Shown here: positions 49,529-60,345 of the stretch, piece by piece | How the letters are laid out: every line of letters starts with the position of its first letter | Position numbering within the stretch: the first letter of the stretch is position 1 | DNA from: Entamoeba histolytica HM-1:IMSS | Lineage: Eukaryota; Evosea; Mastigamoebida; Endamoebidae | Reading direction: 5' to 3' | NCBI RefSeq assembly: GCF_000208925.1 | Contig: NW_001914865.1 | Coordinates: 62,001-126,000, forward strand | Length of the DNA stretch: 64,000 nt | Made by a program: the position numbers and the translations under genes | Notes under the pieces: generated by a model | The model's database searches: none | The model's input: only the letters and a program-made list of their open reading frames with translations | Told to the model about the DNA's origin: nothing

Positions 49529-50263
49529 ATGTTACTCTTTTTCATTCCTTTTATTTTATTTTTCTCTTTATCATCTGCTTATATCTGGGAATTTGATCCA
49601 AATAAACTACAACGCCAATTAACTCAAAACAAAACTGTCTTATTATTACATTATATCCCTTATGGAGAAACATATAAAAATTATAAAAGTACATTTAGTC
49701 AACTCGACGAAGCAATACAAAAACAACAAAATAAAAATATTATTGTTGGTCAAATAGACTGTGAAGAATATGAAGACTATTGTGAAAATAATCAAATAAC
49801 TCATTATCCTTCATTCACTATTCTTCAACCAAATGATCAAACAATTTTTATTAATTCTCTTGAAACAAAAAAAATACAAGAAGCATTACATACAATTGGT
49901 ATTGAAATTGAAGATATTAAACCAATTCATATCATCACTTTCACTTTTGAAAATTCTACTGAAATAGCAAAAGAACCAACTCTTGTAAAATTCTTTGTTC
50001 CATGGTGTGGTCATTGTAATAGCTTAAAACCAATTTGGGAAAATATTTCACGAGAGTCTAAACTCAGAATTGGTGAGGTAAATTGTGACAAAGAATCTCG
50101 ATTATGTTCTATTTATTCAATTTCACACTATCCAACAATTATCTATATCACAAAAGATCAAAATAATAATGAAGTTAGAGAAGTTTATGAAGGAGAAAGA
50201 ACATTTAAAGACTTAAAAACATTTATTGAACAGAAAAATAATTCAAAGAAACAAGAACTTTAA
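49529..50263 (+). CDS. PDI-like protein with one active and one degenerate thioredoxin domain
   Basis: 244 residues. Signal peptide (1-17, ending SSA). First thioredoxin-like domain (about 20-125) keeps the fold strings HYPSFTIL but lacks CxxC (YIPYGETYKNY). Second domain (about 135-235) has VPWCGHC, the PDI active site, and HYPTIIYI with the cis-Pro. Ends KKQEL, a KDEL-like ER-retention signal. Oxidises or isomerises disulfides in the ER (family). A client-binding role for the first domain is inferred. Upstream GGATCTTTAAAA resembles a core promoter. Confidence 0.88.
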   Translation: MLLFFIPFILFFSLSSAYIWEFDPNKLQRQLTQNKTVLLLHYIPYGETYKNYKSTFSQLDEAIQKQQNKNIIVGQIDCEEYEDYCENNQITHYPSFTILQPNDQTIFINSLETKKIQEALHTIGIEIEDIKPIHIITFTFENSTEIAKEPTLVKFFVPWCGHCNSLKPIWENISRESKLRIGEVNCDKESRLCSIYSISHYPTIIYITKDQNNNEVREVYEGERTFKDLKTFIEQKNNSKKQEL

Positions 50264-50324
50264 GTGATTTATTATTTAATACAAAATAAAGAAGTTGAAA
50301 AGAATAAATAACAAGAAGTAAAAG

Positions 50325-51920
50325 TTAATTTGGTTCCATTTCAATCTGTTGAGTATTTGAAGAATTAGCATTAGTTAAATCATCTCCTTTTTGTCTTGAT
50401 TCAGAAGCAGTTGATGGTTGAGGTGTTGAAACATTCTTTGATTGGTCTGGAGTATATTCATGATAACCTGCAGTGGGGTCAGCTCGTTTTGCTTGTCTCT
50501 TGTTATTGATAAAATAGCCAATATGATAAACAAATTCTTGTAGAATAATACAAACAAGCACAAAACCTACTGCAATATAGATTTGAACATAATTATCATT
50601 GAACCCTGTACATAATAATCCACTTATTAAAGGTAATAATGCATTTCCTAAACCACCAACACATTCACTAATTCCAACAAACATTGATTTACTTGATTCA
50701 CTTGCTCTCATTGAATAATATGTTGATGTTTGATATGCAAATCCACCAGCTAAACCACCCAGAAAAGCTAAGAACCAATTAACATATGGTTGAGCAGAAA
50801 GACCAAGTGTAATCAAAAACATTAAATACAAGAATTGGAATAATAAGAATAAACTCCTTAAATAAACCCAGAATGTAGAGAAAGACATTACCGACATAAC
50901 AAGTGTTTGGGCTATAAAATAGCAGAAAAAGAGAATACCGATATACATTTCAACAGGGTTTTGTCCAAATGGAATAGTAATATCTTTGTCTTTAGCTAAA
51001 GTTACATATGAATTAGAAAGAATTGCAGAAGTACCATAAACACCGAGTTGCATAATATAACCAAGATAAATATAAGTTTTATTCTTTAAATCAAGAGAAT
51101 TCCATTTAATTCTTAACTTCTTAAAATCACTTATTTCTTCTTGAGGTTGTTGTATGTCTTTATGTTGTTCTTTTATTTCTTCAACAGACTTTCCTGCATT
51201 AATTTGATTTAACATTTCAGTAGGAATTTCTACATCATCAGTTTCATGTTCATTGTGTGGAACCATTGTAACTTCAACATGAACATCTTTAGGCTCTTTT
51301 TCTTCTTTTTTGTTTTTATTTTTTAATGCACTTAACTTATCACGAATTCTTTTTGGATGACGGTATGGATAAAGTATCATATTAACTACTACAATACCAA
51401 TACAAATATACAAGGCATTAGTCCCTAATGCCCCTTTTAACATTCCACCAAATAAAAATCCTAGGGCTTTACCAATTGACCACGAAACCTGATATAGTGA
51501 AGTATTTCTATTCTCACAACCTATTGGAGCTTCAAATCCTACTGTTCCTGTAGTTACTGGCCAATAAAAAGCTGTACAAAAAGGCCAAATTGCTACAGAA
51601 ATATAAAGAACAAAAAACTTCTCTGGGAAAATTAAAATGAGAGCAACTGCAACAACAAAGAAACACATTGCTATCCTAATAACTATAAAAGGATTAAACT
51701 TGTCTCCTATTTTACCACAAAAAGGAGATAAAATTGAATAAATAACAAAAGCAACTACTTGTAATAAAGAAAGGTCTAACGTTGAACCACCCATATCAAC
51801 ACATTTTAATGGGACAACAAGCCAATAAAAGTATGAAGCAAAATTAAATAGGAAACCAGTGACACAAGACCTTGGAAAATTAGAAAATATTAATGAGACA
51901 TATTTTATTACAACGTTCAT
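50325..51920 (-). CDS. MFS transporter
   Basis: 531 residues with about 11-12 TM helices. Two bundles of six separated by a charged loop (about 195-260, KNKNKKEEKEPK, acidic with His/Asp). The first-half GGSTLDLSLLQ and GKIGDKF is the MFS loop 2-3 motif; the second half has GYFI/NN-type helix ends. C-terminal cytosolic tail is Ser/Thr/Gln-rich (MEPN). Substrate not predictable. A role in sugar or drug transport is only a guess. 3' end lies 61 bp from the PDI-like stop. Confidence 0.85.
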   Translation of the reverse strand: MNVVIKYVSLIFSNFPRSCVTGFLFNFASYFYWLVVPLKCVDMGGSTLDLSLLQVVAFVIYSILSPFCGKIGDKFNPFIVIRIAMCFFVVAVALILIFPEKFFVLYISVAIWPFCTAFYWPVTTGTVGFEAPIGCENRNTSLYQVSWSIGKALGFLFGGMLKGALGTNALYICIGIVVVNMILYPYRHPKRIRDKLSALKNKNKKEEKEPKDVHVEVTMVPHNEHETDDVEIPTEMLNQINAGKSVEEIKEQHKDIQQPQEEISDFKKLRIKWNSLDLKNKTYIYLGYIMQLGVYGTSAILSNSYVTLAKDKDITIPFGQNPVEMYIGILFFCYFIAQTLVMSVMSFSTFWVYLRSLFLLFQFLYLMFLITLGLSAQPYVNWFLAFLGGLAGGFAYQTSTYYSMRASESSKSMFVGISECVGGLGNALLPLISGLLCTGFNDNYVQIYIAVGFVLVCIILQEFVYHIGYFINNKRQAKRADPTAGYHEYTPDQSKNVSTPQPSTASESRQKGDDLTNANSSNTQQIEMEPN

Positions 51921-52591
51921 TGAAACAAAAAGTCCTTTCTTTTTATTAGATTAGTTGCTAATAGTGATAACAGGTCGAGTTAAAAAAGAGAAAATTGAAC
52001 AGTGTAGATAGATCTTCTCTTTTCTTTCAATGAAACTCTCTCCTTAGAAGGGGATAGAATTGAAAATTTCTTTGAACAAACTAGAAGAATTAATATTTCC
52101 TTATCTTTTCATTTGTTCATTCAGATAAAAATGACGTGGTTACATTATTTATTTTATGCCGAGTTTGTAAAAGCAAGTAAATGAAAATAAAATTGAAACA
52201 ACAAGAAAAAAAAATGTTTCAAATTCTTTTTGCTTCTACATGTTCTACACTCCTTTAATTCATGTTTTTAATTCCTAAGAAATAAAGAACCAGAATTTTA
52301 AAGAAAAATTAATTTAACTATATGAATAAAAACAAATATTAAATAACAAAATGATAATTAAAGGAACAAAATTGAAGGAGAAAGAAAAAACGATAATAAA
52401 TATACAAAAACGAGAAATAAAGATTTGAAAAAATAAAACAAAGTTACTTTAATAGTTATTAAAGAAAGCCAACACAACAAAATCTATTTTAGAAGAGGAC
52501 AATTTGAGTAGTAGATTAGTTCAATATATATAGCTTACAAAAAAAACAAAAATATCATAAAATAAACTTATTTTTAAGTGAACCCTTCCTA
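51921..52591. other. intergenic between MFS and RasGAP genes
   Basis: About 670 bp, divergent promoter region. No GAAC element very near the RasGAP ATG, though GTGAACCC lies about 10 bp upstream of it at 52578-52585. No gene seen. Confidence 0.5.
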
Positions 52592-54140
52592 ATGAACCAA
52601 GATATACAACTTAAAATTCCTACATTTGAGGAAGTGTTCTTATCATTAGAACCAGATATATTATCAGGAGTACTTAAACATTTTTGTAGTAGAGATTTAA
52701 GTGAAGAAGAAATTGATGGAAATATGAAAGCAATTTTTTATTTCTTTGTTGTTAATGGTAAAGTATTAGAATTAATGGAATGGGTGTCAATTAAAGAAAT
52801 TGCAGAAATTCATAATCCAAATTTAATGTTTCAAAGAAATTCTATTTACAATAAAATAATTCGACTTTATATGGACCATGATGTAAAAGATGTTTTTCAA
52901 GATAGTATTGAGAAATTATTAGACCAAGTAACAAAGAAAAATATTCAATTAAATCTTTTAGATTCATCAGTTAAATATTCTCAAAGTGATTTAAAGAAAG
53001 TTCAAGAAATTTTAGAATCGTTTTTTACAAAGATATTTGATTTAAAATTACCTGAGTTTGTTTATTTTATTAATTATTTTAATATATTTATTAATACTTT
53101 ATAGTTCTTTTAAATATTTTATGACAACTATTGGTTCTCACATTACTGAAATTTATCCAACAGCTACTGTTAATGTACTTATAAACATTATTTTTAATAG
53201 ATATATTGGTTCAACTATTGCTACTTCAAAACCTAATAAAAATAGTGATAGAATTATTCCAACATTAAAATCTATTTCATTAATTATGAAATGGATGTTA
53301 TCTAATGATTTAAAAGAAGATAGTTCATGGCAAGTGTCAATGAAAAATTTTGCTGAAATAATTAAAACAAATGTAGTTAGTTGGATTACAAATAATGTCA
53401 TTCAAACATTTACTGATAAAAAACCTAAAGTAAAATGGGAAGTTACTGTTAAAATGACTAAAGATATTAAAAATATGGTTTTTAAAGACTCAGAACAAAT
53501 ATGTGCATTGTTACCAGAAACAACTTCACGGTTATTAAGAATTTTAAAAGATGAATATATAAGTTCTACAACATCAATTATGGATTTATTTATGAAATTA
53601 CAACGAACAATCATTGAACAACAAACTGATATTTTTTCATTATACTCAGAAATTGCTGTATTAAATCAATATAATAAAGAACTTACTGAAAGAGTTCGAT
53701 ACTTTGAATTACGTAAAAGAACTAATAATGATGATGATTATATTTTATTTGATAAAGACATAATAGAATCAACAACTCCAATGCTTAGACTAAATGAAGT
53801 ACAAAAACAGCCAGAAAATATTACATCAATTAATACAGCAAATAAACAAAAACTTGATGCATATTTTGCAAAAAAACGTGAACAAGAAAAAAATCAATTA
53901 AAATTAAAATTAGATTTTAAGAATTCAATTATGGAAACAAAATATATCTCTATTAATAGTCCTTCTTTAACCCAAAGAAAAGGAACTAAACAACCTCAAT
54001 ATATCTCTACTCCTTTCACTAGTCCGAGTTTACCTCTACCTGACTCTAAAACAACAACTCCAAATCAACAAAGTTTGACAAGTAGTAAAATAAGTGAAGA
54101 TGGATTAGGTGTGTCATTGTTTTATGATCCTTCAAAATGA
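52592..54140 (+). CDS. RasGAP-domain protein
   Basis: Exons 52592-53055 and 53105-54140 give 499 residues. RasGAP about residues 40-240: LMFQRNSIYNKII has the usual Arg (finger region, LFR-N-S), then LPDSFKYFMTTIGSHI created by the splice, followed by VNVLINIIFNRYIGSTIATSKP in the place of FLRFxxPA. The core FLR motif is FNR, so this is a divergent RasGAP. A coiled-coil and Ser/Thr/Pro-rich tail follow, ending in LFYDPSK. Turns off Ras-type GTPases (family). Confidence 0.75.
53056..53104 (+). other. intron of RasGAP gene (49 bp)
   Basis: Donor GTTTGTTTAT, acceptor CTTTATAG; joins KLP to DSFKYF. Two apparently separate overlapping reading frames are one gene. Confidence 0.85.
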
Positions 54141-55112
54141 CTTTTATTATTGTATCAAATTACTAAATTTTAATTCATTTTTTCACATCAAAAGAGTTTA
54201 ATAATTTTTTTTTGTAAATATTTTTCTCCTCTTTGTGTTGGTATTTCGTTATTTATTGTATTTTTATTTTAATTTTTTTTGTAATTTTAAAACATTATTT
54301 CCTATTTAACACCATAGAATATTCTTCAAATTTGTTTATTTAAATACTTCAAAAAATATATTTGATAAATTTAATAAAGAATATAATTCCAATGGATAAA
54401 TGTTGATACAATAATATTACTCAATTTAATAACATAATATCAATAAAAATATATCCATGAATTTAATTAATGGCACTCAAATAACAATACATAATGCATT
54501 ACGATAATAATAATACATCTTAACATATGTAGTATTATTGGGATTATAATAAATGTATTAAATACTATAATTTCATTATAAATATATAATTCAATATAAA
54601 AATAATATGAACATTAACAAATTATGCAGAAATAATGAATATATTGAATTTAATATGATAATAGTTGATTTATTGGATGTTTAAAAATTAAATTAAATTA
54701 AATAAAAAATAAAGAATAATAAATGGAAATATAATAAATGAATTATGAAATAAAATATTCAATTTTTAGTTTATTTCAATTCATTAGTTTTTGTACATTT
54801 TCTTTATACATTTCAAATTTAGTAAACTTACTATTATCAACTCTTACAAATCTGTTTGTGTTTTAAATCAATTCTTTATATTTGTATTGTTTACTTCTTA
54901 TATTTGTTATAATGTATTATGGATATTTAATTAAAATAACATTAATGATGATGAATAAATAATATTTGAAATGAAATAAAATAAATCAACATTGAATTAT
55001 CTCCATTTGATATTCACCATTTCATTCATTGGCAGATAAACGAAATATTCATATTCTTCATTGATTTGTTTTTTATTCTTTTTTAGTTCATTTTCATTTA
55101 ATCAAGATTGAA
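54141..55112. other. AT-rich intergenic, about 970 bp
   Basis: Nothing recognised. Contains A/T runs and ATAATA blocks. A less AT-rich spot is near 55005-55040 (CCATTTCATTCATTGG). Confidence 0.45.
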
Positions 55113-55611
55113 TCATTTCATTTCAATTACTATGATTCGTTTTGGTGTGAAACAATTTGGACGTTCATTTCCACAAAATGCATTTTCAATTCCTTTATAT
55201 TCAAATGATTGTTGTTTACAACATGAATTTCTTTTATTATTTTCTTTATAGACACGAATATCACAATACCCAAATTCAAACAAACAATTAAGTGTTTGGT
55301 TAAATAAAATAAATGCATATTGTGGTTGTTTAATATCAAATTTTTTCATTTCTTCCTTTTGGTTCTAATGAAAATACAAATGATTTTGAATCATTTATAA
55401 AACCATATTTATCAATTTTCTCATTAGCATATCCTCCAAATTTATTTCCTTTTGAATATTCAATAATAATTATTATATTTTCTTTATTCATTATTCTTTG
55501 TTTAAATATTGATATATTTCTATCCCAATCATCTTTATCTGAATCAAATAACTTATATCCTACTTTTCTATTTGTCCATTCTTCTAGTTGTTCAAACAAC
55601 ACTGCTTCCAT
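55113..55611 (-). pseudogene. TLDc-domain gene broken by a frameshift
   Basis: Two frames (55611-55336 and 55349-55113) overlap by 14 bp. The first reads WTNRKVGYKLFDSDKDDWD to FVFSLEPKGRNEKI, the second MKKFDIKQPQYAFILFN to RIIVIEMK. Together they cover one TLDc domain as seen in Entamoeba proteins, with the break in the A-rich GGAAGAAATGAAAAAATTTG. A single-base change would rejoin them. A normal ATG and GAACTTATAAA-type promoter lie upstream (near 55640), so it may still be transcribed. It lacks the usual N-terminal coiled coil. Sequence error, recent pseudogene or programmed shift remain open. Confidence 0.7.
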
Positions 55612-57081
55612 TTTATTTAATTTGATGTTTATAAGTTCAAAATATGATTGTTTAAATATTTAAATACATGTTATTAACACATCAAATTAACTATTATTTT
55701 TATCATCATTCTACTTTAAACAAACATCATTCATTTTATTTTTACAATAACAATAATTATATAATAATTATATAATATTTACTTAGACATTGTTTTTGTA
55801 TTACACTTTCAATATGAATACTTCAGAAATGAGTTTATAATAAAGAAAAACATAGTGTGGATATTTAAATAACACCATTCATTATTTGAAACTTCAATTA
55901 GGAATATTCCATAATCTTTTATTTACAACTATTAACATTGTTCTATGCATATATTTCAACTCAGTCAATACTTTAATAAAAAAACAATTGTTTTTGATAG
56001 CAGTGTTATTGCAATTTTAATTCCAGTCATTTCATATATTTGATCAATCATTATTTTAATGGTGATTTGACTTGATATTAATTTTCAAGAGAATATGTTA
56101 TACTGTTTAATGTATCAGATATTTCAAACAGAGAGATAAAACTATAAAACAATTTATCACATGCTTATCACATATTTCTATTATCTTTCATTAAATAACT
56201 ATCAATAATACCATGTTTATTAATTAAACTACTTTATTAATTAATAATGTTCTTTCGTTTTACAGTTGTTCAATTTAAATATAACATATTGTTCAATTCT
56301 CAACTAAATATAACTTGTTTAAAATATTATATATTTAATATGGTTGTAAAAAAAAACACTTTTAATTTCAATGTCATACACGCAATTCACTTTTCTTTTT
56401 TTTTCTTTCATTACAAGTTATTAATGTATTATTTTACCAGTTCATTTTTGTTTTGATAGTATATTAATTACTAACACACAAAATTAATAAATTAAAATAT
56501 GTAATTTCAAAATAATGTTTATAAATGGTTAAATTTTATTAAACATTTGTTATTTTATTGTTTTGTTTAAATTATTTTCAAATACTCTACATATTAGTTT
56601 TGATTGGATCACTTTGTTTCAATTAACAAAATTTATACATAATATTTATATGAAGTATATTCAAGAAAGATGGTAAAAATAAATTCTTTTTTCCAACTTG
56701 TGTTATTAATAAGTTTTAAACGATGTTTTAATAAAAAAAAATTGAAAGTAGACATAACCAATTAATGGGTTAATACTTTATTTATAATTAGAAACTTGAT
56801 TATTATTAGAACTACCATTTACAGTTTTTGTTTAGAAAAATATACTTATCAAAAAATTTTTCTCATTCTATACTTTGCAATAAAAAAAACAGAGGATTAA
56901 CAAATAGATAGAAGTTGTGTTAAAGAGAAAGGATTTTATAATGCCTTTTTCTTATTGAAAACTAATCAGACGAAATAATAAAAAATTGATTAAAAACAGA
57001 CAAAACAATAGTTAATTTTAAATGTTCTAATGAAAAATAAAAAACAAAAAATAATTGAACTATTTATTTGTTATTATTTAA
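55612..57081. other. AT-rich intergenic, about 1.47 kb
   Basis: Holds the promoter of the TLDc gene (TATTTAAAC, GAACTTATAAA on the minus strand near 55635-55660). A 69-codon plus frame at 56247-56456 is hydrophobic T-rich and not supported. No RNA gene seen. Confidence 0.5.
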
Positions 57082-58367
57082 ATGAGTCAATACAAAACTA
57101 ACAATGGAAAGAGTAATGAGTTGTGTCAATTAGAAAAGATGTTTAGTAGAATACAAGAACAATCAACATCATATAATGTTGAGTTAATTTTGTATTTAGT
57201 TGAAAAAACTAAAGATGGTGTTTGTTAAATACGTTAATCAATATGTTTCTCAACACACTTACGCTTTGTAGCCTGTTCAAATAATGAGGGCGTTTGACTA
57301 CTTTTTTAGAAGTACTTCTCAAAAACTATTCATAATGAAGATTCATTTAATTGATGCTCTTATTCGTTTTATTCGTAAAAAAGAATTACAATATTCTTTT
57401 TATTGTATGTCACGTGCTACAATGACTGCACTTTGTAGAAATAATTATGACCTTACACGAGAAGACATTGTTTGTTTCACTACACATTTTCATAAATCAG
57501 TATAATGGAATTAATAATTAGGATGCAGCACATCAGTTATTTATTCTATGGGAGTCAAGAAAAATTCATGTTAAATTCCTTCAAATGTGGCAGTCATTAC
57601 TTGAGCATCCTGAAAGAGACAGTTATATTTCATTCTTAACTAACCAAATTTTATTTATCCCTCTACCAAATGAAAATAGAGAATTACTCGTTAATGAGAT
57701 TGAAAGTAACTTTGACTCTTGTGCAGCTTCACTCGATGGAGACAAAATTAGTATTGTTGCTGACACCAACCAAGACACTAACTATATAATTAATTGGCTT
57801 AAACAACGGTATAACTCAAATTACACAGACAACATTTATGATCCATCACACTCTAAAGCAATAATCAGATTTCAAAATGAAGACTGGATGCCATATGACA
57901 CGTTTTCTTTTGGATCAGGATTTGTTACAATGAATAAAAATGATATTCCACCTAAATTTGTAGTAGATGGAGTTACATACTATCTTCATCTCAAAAGAAG
58001 GTCAAGAAGTTGTTCAAGAAGACGTTCCTTTTCAAGAAGTTCATCTTCAAGCAATAGAAACTCTTTCAGATCACCTTACCATTCACCTACAAGAAGACCA
58101 TCACCACTACCTTTTGAATATAGAGAATCATATAGGTCTTCTCTTGATATAGATCGTCGTTCTTTTTCAAGAGATCGGTCAAGAAGTCGTTCCTCAAATA
58201 TTTTGTATAGAAATTCATTCAAAAATGATTCTCCAGAAAGAAGGACGTCAAATTCTAGAAGAAGATCATTTAGTCCAAGACAAAGTAGGTCATATAATAA
58301 TAGGTCGAACTCAAGAAGTAGAAATTATAGATTAGATCATTCTAATCCTAACCATTCTCCAAGATAG
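57082..58367 (+). CDS. CID-like protein with RS-rich tail
   Basis: Three exons (57082-57219, 57272-57469, 57522-58367), all phase 0, give 393 residues. The N-terminal 150 residues form helical repeats like a CTD-interacting (CID/ENTH-VHS) domain: IHLIDALIRFI in a helix position, then LFILWESRKIHVKFLQMW. The C-terminal 130 residues are Arg/Ser-rich with RSRS, SRRRS and RRSFS dipeptides, like SR splicing factors (SCAF/CHERP/U2SURP type). Likely couples RNA polymerase II to splicing in the nucleus (inference). The middle region is Asp/Asn-rich. Confidence 0.7.
57220..57271 (+). other. intron 1 of CID-like gene (52 bp)
   Basis: Donor GTTTGTTAAA, acceptor GCTTTGTAG; joins TKDG to PVQIMRAF. Confidence 0.75.
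57470..57521 (+). other. intron 2 of CID-like gene (52 bp)
   Basis: Donor GTTTGTTTCA, acceptor AATAATTAG; joins TREDI to DAAHQLFILW. A 22-nt alternative ending at the same acceptor is too short to be an intron. Confidence 0.75.
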
Positions 58368-58444
58368 TCAACTCATAAAATAAACTTTTTATTTCTGATT
58401 TTTCTTTACTAACAATTTTTGTTTGACAAAGTAATTACTTTTTT

Positions 58445-58942
58445 ATGAACTATATAAAACCAATGAATTACATTACTTCATGTATAACTCGTAAAAATTC
58501 TGGTATTGAAGAAACCAGAGCTATTGAAATTATTAAAAATGGAGAGTATGGATTTATGGCAATGATTGATGATGAAAATAATAGTGGTTATGGTGTACCA
58601 ATTAATTATGCATTTGATGGTGTTCAAAACCTTTATTTTCATGGAGGAAATGGAAAAAAAATTAATATTTTAAAGAAAAATCCTAAAGTCTCTTTTACTA
58701 TTGTTGGGAAGACTTTGATAGTTCCAGAACAATTTACTGATCACTATGAGAGTGTAATGTGTTTTGGAACTATTTGTTTTGATTTAAGCAAAGAAGAAAA
58801 AATAAAAGGAATGGAATTAATTATTGATAAATATTCTTCTGAGTATAAAGAAAAGGGAATGAAAATGGTTGCTTCTGCAATAGACAAAATGAGTGTGTAC
58901 AAATTGGTTATTAACTCATTTTCAGGAAAGGTTAATAAATAA
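58445..58942 (+). CDS. Nim-like flavoprotein (PNPOx-like, 5-nitroimidazole-reductase family)
   Basis: 165 residues. A split-barrel flavin fold: GYGVPINYAFDG, FHGGNGKKINILKKNPKVSF and FTIVGKTLIV match Nim/pyridoxamine-phosphate-oxidase-like proteins of anaerobic bacteria. His and Gly of FHGG lie in the FMN/active pocket (family). Nim proteins reduce 5-nitroimidazoles to amines or act in redox stress in Bacteroides. Whether this one does is unknown. No intron, short; likely acquired from bacteria (inference). Confidence 0.78.
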   Translation: MNYIKPMNYITSCITRKNSGIEETRAIEIIKNGEYGFMAMIDDENNSGYGVPINYAFDGVQNLYFHGGNGKKINILKKNPKVSFTIVGKTLIVPEQFTDHYESVMCFGTICFDLSKEEKIKGMELIIDKYSSEYKEKGMKMVASAIDKMSVYKLVINSFSGKVNK

Positions 58943-60345
58943 AGTGTAATAAAACTCTTTTTATTAAAATAATTTGTTTGAGAAAAATAACAAAAAATGA
59001 ATGTATTAAATAACACAAAATTTACAACAATCTTTTCTTATAACATATTTTATTTTAACTATAATTAAAAAATATTGTTTTTATTTTTATTAATCTAACA
59101 AAAAAGAAAAATAAAGTAATTATTATAAAACTATTCTTTTATCAATTAGATTAAACAGTATTAATATAATTTAAATCAAGTAAAGAATAAAGAAAATATT
59201 ATAAGTTAAAATTCAAATATAATAAATGTTAAATCTTTCTAATTTTAGTATAATACAAAATAAATCTAAAGAAATAATCAATTTTATCAAGACAAATTCT
59301 AATAAAATTATTTGAATTTTTAAAATAAAAATAAAATCATTGATGAAAAAGTTATGTTGATTTGTAATTTTATTAAGATTTATTATTTAACTTTTATTTA
59401 AAATAAAATTAGACATAACTAAAATAATACTTTTGGTTATTAAGAAGACTTAGATTATATTAAATACTTCCAATGATACATTGATTAATTCTTATTATAA
59501 CTGTTCTATTTTTTTATGAAAATATTCTCCTTTTTAACTTATTTTATTTTTTATATAAAATGTTTTATAATTTAAAAAGAAAATAGACATACTTTTAATA
59601 TGTTAGAGAAGATTTTATATATATCTTTATTACCTCTATTATTTTTGAAATTTTCAATTCAATTAATTGTTAAGTTATAAATATGAAAATATCATTTATT
59701 TTAGATAATAACATTTAATTCTGTTTGAAGTTAAGGCAATTTTTATTATTACTTTAAAGTATTAAACAAAATACTTTTTATAAATTCATTAACTTAATGA
59801 TAAACACCCATTCACTAAAAAGCTTTTTTAAAAGGAATATTTATGACCATTCCAAAACTAAACCAACTAAATTATTGTTCTTAAGAATAAACCAAGGTTT
59901 TTAATTTTGAAGATGTCCTTTGTTTTTTATTTCGACTTTTTGTTAATCATTTTTATTTTATGTTATACTAAATTCAATATCTTTTTCTTCATTTAATCAT
60001 TTTATAGGCAAACATGATGAAAATAGTTTTTGAATCAAAAATAATGAGAAGTGATATTAACCATTAAAAGTGACAAAAGACAAAAATCAAACATTTATAG
60101 TTTTTATAAAATAAAGAAAATTATAATAAATAGAATAGATTTATAATGTGATAAAAAACCCAAAAAAATAGGTAAAAAGTATGGAATAAAAAATAATAAT
60201 AAAAGAAAAGAACTCAAAAATAACAAAGGTAACAATAAAAGTAAAAAAATAATAGGACCAAAAAGAATAAAATTATGGGAAAATAGAGAAAAAATAGAGT
60301 AACTATAAATAAAAAAATATAACTAAAAAACATGATTTGTAAATA
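58943..60345. other. AT-rich intergenic, about 1.4 kb
   Basis: Nothing recognised. Long A/T stretches; a TTTTTAAAAGGAATATTT at 59825 may be a stray promoter-like box. Immediately before the SANT gene is an A-rich tract with AAAAGAACTCAAAAA at 60208-60222. Confidence 0.5.

Noticed and set aside
56247..56456. 69-codon plus frame in intergenic DNA
   Set aside because: Hydrophobic and T-rich, no motif, no support.
57499..57521. 22-nt intron joining HKS to DAAHQ
   Set aside because: Too short for splicing; the 52-bp GTTTGT...TAG intron at 57470 explains the junction.
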